A stretch of 64,000 bases of DNA. Origin: Dillenia suffruticosa. Its lineage: Eukaryota > Streptophyta > Magnoliopsida > Dilleniales > Dilleniaceae. Made by a program: the position numbers and the translations under genes. The notes beneath the pieces are model-generated. The model was given only the letters and a program-made list of their open reading frames with translations, was not told the DNA's origin and did not search any database. The first letter of the stretch is position 1. Each line of letters begins with the position of its first letter. Location: contig JAVTVX010000002.1 in NCBI GenBank assembly GCA_033439265.1, positions 16,829,674 through 16,893,673 of the forward strand, written 5' to 3'. Positions 37,297 through 51,400 of the stretch are shown in pieces.

Positions 37297-39445
37297 TGCT
37301 TTAGTCTGGTAAACATGCTGTTCTAAGTTTTAAATTGGATACTTATAATGATTGTCAAAGACCCATGCGGTTACGTGATGTGTTTTGTGCATCTTTTAGC
37401 ATATATGAGCTACTCCCATAGCTTGTTTACCTTTCTTTCAGTTATATCACCGGAACATACTAGCTGTCTTAACTTATGCTTAAGATCATCAGAGTCTTGT
37501 AAGAGAATTTTTTCTACTAATAAAAACCTGAATGTGCACAATCGGCACTCTTTAGTTGTTTTAAAGTTCTTTTGCATCTGTTAATTGTGTGTGTAAGCTG
37601 CGCCTGAGCATTTAGATGTCAAAAGAGAGAAAAAGATCACTTGGTTTGTCATTGTAAAAGCATAGTACTAAAAGCAGGCTTGATGTAGGACGAGAAATGC
37701 TTATTTTGCTATAAATCATTTGCAATTTACAATCTGAATTGGTAAATGCAATCTGTACATGAATTCGTTGGACATTCTAAGATTAAACAATATCAGTGGC
37801 AGTATGTCTTCTCTTTTGTCTTTTATTATATCCCGCTAATAGTTTGGCAAGATGGAAGAGACCTATATAAAAGGGAGGGCCAATCTTATAAAGAGCATGC
37901 TCTTATCAACCAGTGTATTTCATGTCTCTTCTCAATTCCTTTCTTGGCAGCTAAGTAAATTAAAGTCATTTGGAGAAGATTTATGTAGGGCAACCAGGAG
38001 AAAAGAACCTGGCAGGGTGAAGCTGACTGTGACCACCTGTTTATGTAGGGAGGTTTGGAATTAGTTTGTTGATGGAGAGGAAGTGGTTGTGGGGGTTTAT
38101 GGTGGAGAGGAAGTTGCTCCAGGGGAAGGCCTTGGTTCTTTTATTCCAAAATCAGTTTAAAGGTTGAAGGCTCACCCCAATACATAAACCCCCTCAATCG
38201 TTGTACCAAAGGGATTTGAATCTGCAACCTGTTGAGAAAATTTCAAGAGGTATTTACTAGCTAAATTGGCTTGTAGGGGTAATGTGAGAATAATTCTGCT
38301 TTGTGGTGGAGTGTTTGGTTTGAGACTTTTCTTGTTTGAGATGAAGTGCTGCTGGTGACTAGAGTTTCTGGTCAATTATTGCCCATGCTACTGGTTTATT
38401 TGAAATAGAGGGGAGAAGATGAAAAAGGATCATGGACTATTAGTTGCTAGGGAAGTGTTTAGATTCATTAATATTTTATGACTTTATTTGAGAAAATGTA
38501 ATGATACCGGGTGTTTATTTGTTCTTTTCTTTTGTCCAGACCCAAAAAATTAATATCGGCTATTTTCCTCGCAAATTTGATTATTCATGAATCAAAGGGA
38601 GCCTAAGTTACAACTTATAGAAGAAATGTTGATTTAGTTCTAGACAAGTATTATGCTATAATAATGTTATACTTTGTGCTATTCTTTTACATATGAAAAG
38701 GGGATTGGAAAGCTCTTCTTCGAAATTGTCTTTTCAATGTTTTTTGATGTTTTCTTCTTTCTCCTTTTAATTCTTTCCTTTTTTTTTCATTGAGGATTCC
38801 CCCCCTCTCAGCATTTTATTTGGGTGTCAGAAAAATGGAATTAAAGTTAATTATGGGCTCATTTTGTTTTTTATCACATTTTTATTTTAGAAGCTGCTGT
38901 TTATTGTTCTCAGCATTTTGAATTACACTGATTTTTAGCCCAACTTGATTTTGTCTCCTGAGGCAATGTTGAATTCCTCTATACAAATTCGTGCTTGCAA
39001 TTCAATGCTGTTGTCTCATTCTAATAGTTCACACGAGAATTAACAGAAGAAGGTCGAGAGAAGATGAAAGATATGATCTGATCTCATGGCCAATGAATTA
39101 TAGCTGAACCGTCATACTCCTCCCCCCAAGGTGTCAAGTTGGAGCCTTTTTATATATCAATATATGTATATATATGTGAACTGATCTCATGTAGCATTTA
39201 TCCAATAAAAAGAGGAAAATTTCCGTGTCTCCAATTCTGAGCACGTAACATAGGTCGACAGAAAAGGAATAAGGAGTTCTTTTGTAATGATATGAGAAGA
39301 AATCTAATCTTTAATTTTGGCATTTACGAGAAGAAAACCATGTAAGAAACAGAAATGCCCAAGGAAAAAACTCAAATGACAGCAATTGTTAAGAATGGAA
39401 AATCTATGCAACTTTTCTCTGCAACAACTGGTGCAAAAACTGGAG
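37297..39445. other. convergent spacer between the DnaJ and MEB-like genes
   Basis: Holds the 3' UTRs of both genes and no recognisable gene. The DnaJ 3' UTR probably ends near the AATAAA at 37520. 37700-38400 is low-complexity single-copy-looking sequence; the small open frames there have no domains. Confidence 0.55.
37520..37525 (+). terminator. candidate poly(A) signal of the DnaJ gene
   Basis: AATAAA 224 nt after the stop codon, followed by TG-rich sequence. Plant poly(A) signals are loose, so this is only a candidate. Confidence 0.35.
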
Positions 39446-42400
39446 TCAATACGAACTCAATAATGGCTGCTTCATTACTCCTGACCCGAGATAAGGCATG
39501 TTCATGGATGCACTGGATGCAAACCACCCGAGCTTGTTCAGGAGTTCTTGGATCAGCTCACCAACTATATAACTAACACCTGAGCCTGAAACCGCAAGAG
39601 CAGCATAGTACATCACAGTTTTGATATAAGTTTTGGGTGGCTTTTGAACATGAGCCTTTCCTACTGCAAGCGCAATTATGCAAACAAAAGCAGCTCCAAA
39701 AACAGCAAGAAGCTTGTAATCTTTGTCACTATTGCTCTTGCGAAACAATAAGCCATAGGTGACTAGAGGAACCAAGCCAAAAATAATGAATGATAAAACA
39801 ACTACTACTGCATGAAGAATGAAGTTTTCTCTTCGGCCGAGTGTCTCTTGGTATTTGTCCACCTGTCCGTCTTGTTCATTGGAGGTTGTTCTAGTCTGGT
39901 CATTCTTCAGTTCCTTCAGCTACAATGCATGGAATATGAAGCCCAGATGATTGTCCACGAGGAAAAAAAAAAAAAAAAAACTCGAACACATTGAAAACGG
40001 CATGAGACCATTTTCCAAGTCACATCGGCTGTATGGTATTGAGGCATACTAAGAATCTTTGAAGATGCTTTGAAATTATATTTTCAAGTTCTCTTCATTG
40101 GGGAAAAAAATCAATCAACTTCTGGCCATATTGCAAATGTAAAAGTATTAAGAGTTTTGAATGGTGAACAATTTTATTATGTATAAATAACTTACATTGT
40201 GACCGATGAGCAAAAGTCCAGCGAGCAAATTTGCTAATCCCAGGGCCATAATATTCACTGCAATGTCCCAGAAAAGAAAGACATTAAGCAAGATGTGCAG
40301 CAGCAAGGAAGTGGATAACTTATTTGAACATAAATTTTTCATTATTGCATTCCGTATATCATAGTCGTAAGGATAAATGGTAATCGTGAGTAGTAGAACT
40401 TAGCCATCAACTTTACAATGATCACTAGGCATTATAACCTAGTTAATTTCCACTAATCCCTGGTTTCTTTGAAAGAAGACTAAGAGCCACATCAAAAAAA
40501 AAAAAAAAACAAAAAACATGTTATATCTGTAGAGGTGTGTGAAGAGGGTAAACAATTAATCTTTTAAACAATGAATAAAGAAGCGTTTGCGGCACCAAGG
40601 TCCACTTAATGGGACATTTCGTCTGGATTGACAAAGATGTGCTACTATTAGAGACCTAAACATTTTCTTGGATTGAAAGTATACAAACTAAATCCAGTGC
40701 TCCTTATATTAAAAAAAAAAAAATCCAGGTTTACTCCAAGGCTAAAAAACTATTAGTCTCATATCATGATGAAAATTGCAAAAAAAAAAACCTTTAATTT
40801 ACAAACTTAATAGTTCTTGTACTCATTTTCCTAAAATGACCAAAATGTGGTTGACAAATGACAATAAATTATCGTGTAGCTGAGCTCATCAAAGAATTAT
40901 ATCAATTAACTGCTACAGCCAATAAACACCAGGTGTAGTGATAACTTACAAGTAGAAGCATCAGCCCCAGCTGAGGATAAAACAATCCCTACGCTTGTAA
41001 TTGACTCAAGTAGACCACCATATACTAAGCTTTTCAGGATATCAAAGCCCTGCATTTCTCTGGCTTCAGCATGTTCATCCATATGAATCAGAGCAGAAGG
41101 CACATTTCCAACTTCTGGAGTGGCACTGTCTTCTGCTCTCTGAGAAGCTTCCACTGTTCCTCTACTTGTATCAATGATCAGTACCACATCTTTGCCTACA
41201 ACATTACAACAACTAACTTATTATGACAGAGTTGAGTTCTTATAGGTAAATATTGTACACAAGAGCTTAGTGTGAAAGTTGACAGCATCCATCAGTGAAA
41301 ACATAGGAAGAGTCCAGGAATCAGAAAGCAGGATTAACCATGTTTAGGATGCAAAAACACAATTGTTCTCTAGCTTTATAAGACCACAATAGTTATCAAA
41401 TGAAACCCACTAAGACAACAAAGAGAACAGTGCCACAAAACTACCGGTACTCTTTTTCACTTCAACATAACCATTCTCATCATTTTTAGTAAGGACTATA
41501 AAAAGATATTCCTGGGCATTAATACTTAAAATTGAAACAATTTGCATAGGTACCTTCAAGATCTCAGCTATTACCTTTATGCGGTCATCATATACCATTA
41601 GTTCTCCAAGAAATCGAAACATTGTTGGCAATATTTACACACAAAAAGAAGAGAAAGGTTGCAACTTCTTAGTTATCGTTAATATGGAGCAAGGTTAAAG
41701 TATGTATCTTTAATATTATATCCCTCTATTGCATATCCTAGTTTTTGGAAATTTGCCATATCCGCATACTTTTCCATGCTTCCTAGGCCTAAGTTTTGTT
41801 TTTCAGCATCTCAGGGGCCTTAGATAAGCACCCTTTTTACCCCTCCTGCTTCATCCTCGCGGTTGGCCATTTCAGCAGGATCATTGATTAATTCCAGATC
41901 TAGGATTGGATTCAAGGACGTAAATCTAGAATTAATCAATGATCCTGCTGAAATGGCCAAGGTAGGCACTGCACCAATTTGAAAGGTTCTATGCCAAGTG
42001 TAAAGGTTGTTTGGGATTTTGACATATTTGTCCCCAAGAACATTGCTCTTCCTGGGCACACCTTTAGAATCCAATCCACCAATGACATAAGATGATCAGA
42101 GGCAATTATAGCCAGCATTCATCAAATGGGTGAGATGCTTTTTTCTAGACACGAGTATTGATATGACTGCCTCAAGTTTCAAGGATACAGAAAGCATTTT
42201 GGGTAGGAACTCAGACAAATGAACATATACCAGCACACTGAAAATTTGTGTCTACCATTTTACAAAGAACTTTTTAGATTGTCAAAGGCTTACACTAAAG
42301 GCATTGTTTTGTAAGAGGGGAAATGATGGGGGTGTGCAGACAACTTAACATATACCAGCACGCTGAAAATTTGTGGCTACTATTTTGCAAATAACTTTTT

Positions 42401-45400
42401 GGATTGTCAAAGTCCCACACTTAAGGGCATTGTTTCGTGAGAGGGGAAATGATGCCCCCCTCCGTTGGGGGGGGGGAATAGATTGAGCCAGGATATGTGC
42501 AAATTTTACATCCCCATACACTGTACTTACAATCTGTATTGTCTGCATGTTGCATACCTAAATGCAATTAGCTCTAGGGTAAACAACCCAATCATCTAGA
42601 TTAGTCTCCTCAAACACTACTGAACAACACCATTTTCCCTCTCAGTTATGTGCCCGTCAAGCTTTCTATTTCTATGGCTTCCAAACATCATCTACCAAAA
42701 TCTATACCATGAGTTCTAACAAGCATCATTTTTTGTGATTCTCAAATTCAACATTTTTTCAAGAAAAAAATGCATTGATGTGACCCATAGGCACAGGAAT
42801 CAAAATTCTGGAGATGATGAAACAAAATGAGCACCTGAGGACAATTCTTGGAACTGTTAAGTTGATGGGTCCATTTCTGTACCCCTAACTGATCCCAAAG
42901 TGCTTGATTGTCCAATTTGCTTTGTGGTCTTGTGCACTCTTGTCTATCAAGTGTTCATTTCACTTCTTCATCTCCAGTATTTTAATTCCCAGGCCTATAA
43001 GTCGCGTCACATAGAATTCATGGTATGGGTCTTTTGGCAGATGATATTTGAAAGTTGTAGAGATGGAAATTTTGATGGGCACAGAGCTGACAAGGAAATG
43101 GTGTTGGTAGGAGATAAGTCTAGATTTTTGGGTTGTTTACTCTAGAGCTAATTGCGTTCCGTTTTTAAAATATGGAGAATGTGAGACAATAGCAATTGTA
43201 ATGACTATGTATGGCGATGCAAAATTTGCATATATCCTAGTTCAATATGTGATTGAAAGATAAAACAACTACCCCCGGGGGTTGGGGGATTATTTTCCCT
43301 CTTACTAAACATGCCCTTAGTGTGGGACTTTGACAATCTAAAACGGTCTTTGCAAAATTGAAGATACAAATTTCCGGTGTACTAGTAAGTGTTCAGTTGT
43401 CTGAGTTCCTGCCCAAAAGCTTTCTATTTGCTTGAAGCTTGAGCCGATCATATCAATGCCGATGTCAATAATTTTTTAATGCAGGGAGCTGAACTCTTAG
43501 CGACAAATGCATTGATGTCAGTTTTCTGGTGCTCATAGCTATAAAGGAAAAATATATGATCAATTTCTTCTAATTTTTCTTTTGTGGTATTTAGGTCATT
43601 GTCATTGCCTCCTGAGAAGTTTGGTCACTGTGGCTGTCCAGGGGATGGGTCTCAAGACATTAAGATGGACAAAAAAGCATTGTTATAATAATCTAGTTTG
43701 AACTTTTGATAGTATTTCTTTTCATTTTCTCTATTACCCTTTTACCAAGCAAAGAATCCAGTCACAATATAAAGATTTGAGTAACACTTAGGTATTTTGA
43801 ATAACAAGTATGCAGCTTTTTCAGTGGCATACCTTTGTTACCCTTGTCATCTTCAGATGTAATAATCTCAGTCACACTGAGACCCGCAGGCACCTTTTGG
43901 TAGGTAACTGATACATTTTGATCAGATGCAGAAAGAGAGTCTTTCTGAACTTGCACTCCCTTGGCCTCTGGTTTTTGAGGTACTGGCAACTCTGTCAGTT
44001 GTAAAGAGTGCATGTGAGAACCTAAAAACACATATCGAAAACAAGGATCACTGCATGTGAATTGTGGTACATTGTTTATTTCAGTGGCATACCTTTGTTA
44101 CCCTTGTCATCTTCAGATGTGATAATCTCAGTCACACTGAGACCCACAGGCACCTTTTGGTAAGTAACTGATACATTTTGATCAGATGCAAAGAGAGAGT
44201 CTTTCTGAACTTGCACTCCCTTGGCCTCTGGTTTCTGAGGTACTGGCAACTCTGCTGGTTGTAAAGAGTGCATGTGAGAACCTAAAAACACATATCGAAA
44301 ACAAGGATCACTGTATGTCAATTGTGGTACATTGTTTATTTCAGTGGCATACCTTTGTTACCCTTGTCATCTTCAGATGTAATAATCTCAGTCACACTGA
44401 GACCCGCAGGCACCTTTTGGTAAGTAACTGATACATTTTGATCAGATACAGAAAGAGAGTCTTTCTGAACTTGCACTCCCTTGGCCTCTGGTTTTTGCGG
44501 TACCGGCAACTCTGTCAGTTGTAAAGAGTGCATGTGAGAACCTAAAAACACATATCGAAAACAAGGATCACTGCATGTGAATTGCGGTACATTGTTTATT
44601 TCAGTGGCATACCTTTGTTACCCTTGTCATCTTCAGATGTAATAATCTCAGTTACACTGAGACCTGCAGGCACCTTTTGGTAAGTAACTGATACATTTTG
44701 ATCAGATGCAGAAAGAGAGTCTTTCTGAACTTGCACTCCCTTGGCCTCTGGTTTTTGAGGTACTGGCAACTCTGTCGGTTGTAAACAGTGCATGTGAGAA
44801 CCTAAAAACATATATCGAAAACAAGGATCACTGCATGCGAATTGTGGTACATTGTTTATTTTAGTGGCAAAACTTTGTTACCCTTGTCATCTTCAGCTGT
44901 AATAATCTCAGTCACACTAACACCCGCAGGCACTTTTTGGTAAGTAACTGATACATTTTGATCACATGCAGAAAGAGAGTCTTTCAGAACTTGCACTCCC
45001 TTGGTCTCTGGTTTTTGAGGTACTGGCAACTCTGTCGGTTGTAAACAGTGCATGTGAGAACCTAAAAACACATATCGAAAACAAGGATCACTGCATGTGA
45101 ATTGTGGTACATTGTTTATATCACTGGCATACCTTTGTTACCCTTGTCATCTTCAGATGCAATAATCTCAGTCACACTGAGACCCGCAGGCACCTTTTGG
45201 TAAGTAATTGATACATTTTGATCAGATGCAGAAAAAGAGTCTTTCTGAACTTGCACTCCCTTGGCCTCTGGTTTTTGAGGTACTGGCAACTCTGTCGGTT
45301 GTAAAGAGTGCATGTGAGAACCTAAAAACACATATCGAAAACAAGGATCACTGCATGTGAATTGTGGTACATTGTTTATTTCAGTGGCATACCTTTTTTA

Positions 45401-48400
45401 CCCTTGTCATCTTCAGATGTAATAATCTCAGTCACACTGAGACCCACAGGCACCTTTTGGTAAGTAACTGATACATTTTGATCAGATGCAGAAAGATAGC
45501 CTTTCTGAACTTGCACTCCCTTAACCTCTGGTTTTTGAGGTACTGGCAACTCTGTCGGTTGTAAAGAGTGCATGTGAGAACCTAAAAACACATATCGAAA
45601 ACAAGGATCACTGCATGTTACTTGTGGTACATTGTTTATTCCTGGTACAATTTGCATATAGCCAGTAGAAAAGAAGTGACAGACAAGGACAACAATGATA
45701 GCTAATGAAGACAGAAATATTCTGCTTATAAGTGTTTAAAAAGAAAGAAAAAAAGGGGTGATCTGAGTGTACAGTAAACTGCACCATCAAATTAATGAAT
45801 CAGGAGTCATGAAATGTCATATTATAGATCCAATTAGAGGGCTGACCTTTGCACTAGCAAAAGTGGGGAGGACAATCTAAGTGATCAATGGAAATTAACT
45901 GCATGAAGCTGACATTTGTGATGTTTAGAGGTATTGCACAATTGAGTTAGCTTTCCATTCTCCAATGCCCAATGTCATACGATCATATAGAATTTCATTA
46001 GCTATGATCACATACAGCATTGCCTTACTCCAAAATGGAGCCCTGTCCATGTTGGACACAATTTTGGACAAGACACTCATATGACATTTTGAAGACATGT
46101 ATTCGACCCATCTCATTATGTCCGCATTTTTTACATTTCAATTTCAACCAGACCCTTTCTTGATGCTTCTTTCACACTCAGAGATCATTTGATAAACATA
46201 AGTGCTCATAAGTTTGCAGATTAATTAGAAAGTTATAACAGAGGCGCATAAAACTCAAAATAAACCCATTGCTTGCCTAAAATGAACGCATACAAAGGTT
46301 TTTACAAGCAAATTGAATGCAGGTAATATCATGCTTATTAATGTATTTTTACATATGAACTAATATTTTGTATATACTTTTTTATAAGAATAAAGATATT
46401 AATGCACAAAGAAAATGCACCATGCACAACCAAAAAGAGGAGCAGAGATATGACTAAAGACATACATCCTCTTCATCCCTAAAAAACTGGTCAGTGGACA
46501 AAAAATAAAGAGAACAAAGTGAATAAAAAAACCAACAAGGTGTCTCTCTACACTCTCAAAAGTTTATAGCGCTATTATCTTTATAAACACATGGTATCAA
46601 TAATATATCTATCTGTTCTAACCTATCATTTTTCAACCTTTTGTGTTATTGTTTGTGTCGTGTCATGTCACAGGCACGGTGTTCATTGCTTACGACCCCC
46701 AAGATGCCATGGTTGGACAGGAAGTGCAGGTTCTTGTATTGTCATGGGTTGAGCTGATTGAGGAGTTGGTGTGTTGTTTAAGGTATGTGATGAATCCAAT
46801 GCTCCTATATTCATCACCTGCTGTTGCTCATTCCCTGTATGTTTCTTAATAATCTTCATTAAAGAAGAAGCAAAAGAATCTCAAAGCACTCCCAGAGTTT
46901 GCAATTGAAGTTGAAGGTGCTTTATGATTGACAGGAATGTTATTATAATGCTTTCATTTTCTCAGGACAAAAAGTGAAGGAAGCGTTACTAATCAGGTCA
47001 GAAGGAGAAGAAAGAAACTTCCAGAGAACGCCAAAATCTCAAGAAAAAATGGAGACAATAAAAAATGGAATTAAGCAAAATTTTCCAACCTCACTTGACA
47101 TCTTCTAGAGAATAATATTCGGAAATCCGCCCCCCCAACCTGACCCCCACCCCCAATCCATGTCTATCGAGACCAAACTAAAAAAAAAGGAAATCAAAAA
47201 ACAGCAAACTTGTGAGCAACAAGGAGAGCAGGCATCGTCACGCAATGGATCATGATTTACAAGAAATTAAAATCAGTCATCCAGCCAACTGTTTGGACAA
47301 CATCCACCCAGATATTCTACAAACATTTGTAAGATGGAGACAGAAAATAAATTCATATAAATAACAACTATTACAAGTCTACTCAGAATAAAGCATAGAT
47401 ATGAGCTGCAATAACAGCCCTTCTATGGTATGAAACTATTACGTGCATAAAGCAGTGCAAAAAGTGAAAAACTATCAAATATGAAAATTGCCTGCCAAGA
47501 TGACTGGCTGAATGCAAATTTGAAGCACTGCAGACAATGCATTACCTTGTTTAGACGCCATTTTCCCATTATCTGATTGAAATCTGGAGAAAAAATAATG
47601 AAAGATACTTCCTGGTCTCTGTTCGGACATTATGTTTTTATCCTCATTTTTATCCCCAAAACATCGAAAGAGTTTAAAACCACTTCCTGAAAAAAAAAAA
47701 ATAAACAAATTACCTATAATAGCAGAACAATAGTTTTCTTCCGATATCAAAAGAAGATAATCTATAGGAGCTCAGTGAAAGGAGAAGAATTTTCTCCTAA
47801 TAAGGAACCAAAAGAGGTCACGGAATTTGCATCATCTAGAGTGACATCTTTGGGAAAATACTGAAGGCAAGCACCACAAAGAAGCGAAGGACACTGTCAA
47901 CCAACATAAGTGAGAGGAGAATACTTGCTTCTCAATATTGTTTTCAGTCTTAATCAATCAACCTAATCCAACATTATCAAAAACCCCAATGCAAAAGTTT
48001 TGTCCTCTAATAGGGATGAACGCCCCTGAACTCTACTGTAAGAAGGTCTTGCCCTAAACCTGATGCCCATCAAAGATTCTGAAAAGTCTATTCTGTATGG
48101 CACAAGAGAAAATTGAAAAAAAACAAAAAAAAAAAAAAACAAAAAGAAAACAAAAAAAAAACAAAAAAAAAACAAAAAAAAAACAAAAAAGACATTGCTT
48201 CTGCAATGAATTGTAACCATTAATTTTATTAAAGACCATGGACCAACTCAAGTCTCACTTTTGGATGGGACCTCACTCTCCAAATTCTGTTAAGCAAAGG
48301 GAGTAGAGATACTTCTGAAAGTTTTAAGAGAGAATTAAATAATGTTTACAAGAGGTTAAACATTATATGAACTCCAAAGTCCAAACAGTCTTACCATGGC

Positions 48401-51400
48401 TAAATGAAGGATGAAAGCAATCTAACTTCAAGCAAGATGGGAAGATCTAAACTGCCCTTATAGCTGAGAATCTTGACAAAATAAATCTCAGTACATCAAA
48501 TTTCCATCACAGATCCAAAAGTTGGAAATTTGAGCATTATTTAGAGAAAAAATATAATATGGCTGAGAAAAAGCAATTAAGATTTGAACACAGTTAACCA
48601 CAGGTTTTCACTCGATGAAGTACCGTACAAAATCCTAAGAATGGTCGATTAATAAAATACCAGTTTGCACTTCCCACAGGAAAACTTTGTTGTGAATATT
48701 CAACCAAATCTGGAATTAAGGATGCCAGTTATAAAACCATTATTCTTGATAACAATTTCATAAATGATGTCTGAACTCAAACCCCCTTTGCGTAAAATAT
48801 TTGTCCCAATCCCTAAACCCAGCTTGAGTTTGTCACTCTCTCCAAGTTTCAGATTTGGTGAACTAATTGACATCTTCCTTCTCAAGTGGGGAGGAAGATT
48901 GTTTTAATTTTCAAAAGCTTAATAGCACATTTTCTAGATCAGTTTGACTTATAATTCGACATTTGTGGAAAAAGAGAAAATTTCATAGGCCTCAAGTAAC
49001 CTATACCTGTTGGAATAAAAATGGTGAAGCATGATAAACATCGGAATGCTTCTCGCTCTCTGACTTGATTGTTTTCATTAGTTGCATTTGCAGAATTACC
49101 ATCCAAACTTACATCAGCCGCATTGATATTTTGGTCAGTTGTTACATCTGCTGGGATAGGTTCCACCTTGGGGTAAATTAGGGGCTCAGGTCTCTCACGC
49201 TTCAAACCAAAGTGAATATCTTGAACTCTTCGCTTTCGTTTTCGTAAAATAACCCTTCTTGTAATACAGGAATTACAATTGGGACAGTACAAATCATGTG
49301 TATTCTGCTTTTCCAACACCTTCTCGACATCAAACTCTGCTATCTCACTTCCATTCTCTTTATTCAGACTGTTTTCATGCTCGACCTGTCCCTTGCCAAG
49401 AGACTTGGGATCAAAGATATGCATCCCCCTGGAAACTTCAGATGACAGGAAAATAAAATCATGGAAGATCTTATCATCCAAATATTCGCTATCTTGATGG
49501 GTGGTTGCAGCTCCTGTACCATTTTGTGCTTCAAGAGTGTTCACTATGATCTCTGAAGCATCATCTCCAGGATTTGTCTCAGGAATAGAACATTCTACAC
49601 TATCATATTTGATATCAGAAAACACAGAGGAGGATTCATCACCTGCAACAATGCAGTAAAAATCAGACTCAATAGAGCAGACTCAACTCATGTACTGATT
49701 ATTTAGGCAACCATTATCATTACATATGAAGAAGTAGCCAGACATGCTCATGTAAAATGCCCTTAGACTATCTCCAAAAATCTAATTAAATGTAAATACA
49801 ATGAGGAACTGACATTAAAGCTTCTAATCATTGATGGAAATTTTTTATGATAATAAGCACTTCCTCTTTAATGTGAAAGCAAAAAAGGAAAAAAAATGGT
49901 GATTAACCCATGAAAAAGTGCATTTGGTACACTATGGACACTAGTTGCGCCAATGAAGTCAAGCAAATATGCTACAGTATTTTCTTTTTCCATTTCAAAT
50001 CAAAGCATATGGCCTATCACACTTTTATTAGACTATATTGTCAAAATTTCCGGTGAATATTAACATATAAATCACCAAAACCACAAAAGTAGCTATACAT
50101 AAATTCTTGGAGGCCATAGAAAAACCAAGTCATGGGAAATCAGCTCTCTCTCATTCTCAACTATAAAATTAATCTGAACCTATTTTTACAAGCTTTGCTA
50201 ATTAACAATTTTATAGAAAACCATGTTATTCAATAATGAAACATACAACAATAACAACAACCACCAAACCTTTATCCCACTAAGTGAGGTTGGTTATATG
50301 GATCTTTTTACCTATCGTATTCTATTTCGTATCGCATGCTCACCTATATGATCATTTTCTTTATACGATAATAATTATACTTTTATTCCACTGTGGGATC
50401 GACAATATGTATATCACTATACTTTATCTTGTATTATATATTTGTCTATATTTAAATAATTTATGTTATGTTTTATTATCATTATCCAACTTTTTTTAGG
50501 TCTCTCTCTTCCTTGGTTAATATGAGTACTTATCATAGTCTCGCACCATCTAACTGAAACCTCTATCGGTCGCATATATACATGTCCACACCACCTTAAT
50601 CGTAGTTCTCTCAATTTTTTCTCGATAGGCGCAACCTAACTTTCTTCCTAAATGAACAAGTTAAACCATCCCTTTTGTCATTGTAAGTTTATATAGATAG
50701 TTGTTTTTTTTAATTTTTAATTATTCTATATTTGTTTCTCAAATGATCGACCCCAAAATTTGGGATTAAGACTCGGGTGGTTGTTGTTGTTGTTGTCATT
50801 TCTTATTTTGTCCATCATTGTGTGATGCACATCCACTTTAACATTCTCATCTCCGCAACTCTCATCTTTTGCTTGTACTTTTGGATCATTGCTCAACATT
50901 CAGATCCATACAATAAAATAGGTCTAATTACCATCCTATAAAATTTCTCCATAAATTTTGGAGGTTCCTTTCGATCATGTAGAATACCTATTTCACTTCT
51001 CCATTTTGACCATTCTACTTGTTTCTATGTGATACATCTATGTCAATTCTTTCATCTTCTTGTAAAATTGATTTTAAATACTTAAATTTACACATAATTC
51101 ATCATCTCTATCTTAACCTGCCTCACTAATGTTAGTATTGTTAAACTTAAATTTCATATATTCTGTATTTATTCTATTAAGTCTAAATCCTTTCCCTTCC
51201 GATATTTCCCTCCAAGATTCGAGTTTAACATTTATTCCTTCATGTGTCTCATCCACCGACCCAATGTCATCTATAAACAACAAAGACCATAGTACCATAT
51301 CCTAGATGTTTCTGGTGGCTTCATCCATAACTAGTGTAAAAATATACAAACTTAACGTTAACCCTTGATGTAACCCTATCTTTGTTAGAAACTCTACAAT

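Noticed and set aside
42900..43145. A working RING-finger gene in the fold-back loop
   Set aside because: Only the first Cys pair and flanking residues resemble a RING; the remaining metal ligands are missing and the frame runs into the arm.
43821..45640. CRISPR-like array or plain satellite
   Set aside because: Eukaryotic context; the unit is 260 bp with no conserved-repeat/variable-spacer pattern, and the whole unit is repeated with a coding exon.
43762..45657. Seven separate small genes of about 71 codons each
   Set aside because: The repeated frames start on GTG inside the acceptor region and run past the donor. The bounded 189-nt open segments with splice sites and matching phase show that they are exons of one gene.
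47963..48251. Phe-rich membrane-like frames
   Set aside because: They are translations of the (CAAAAAAAA)n tract.
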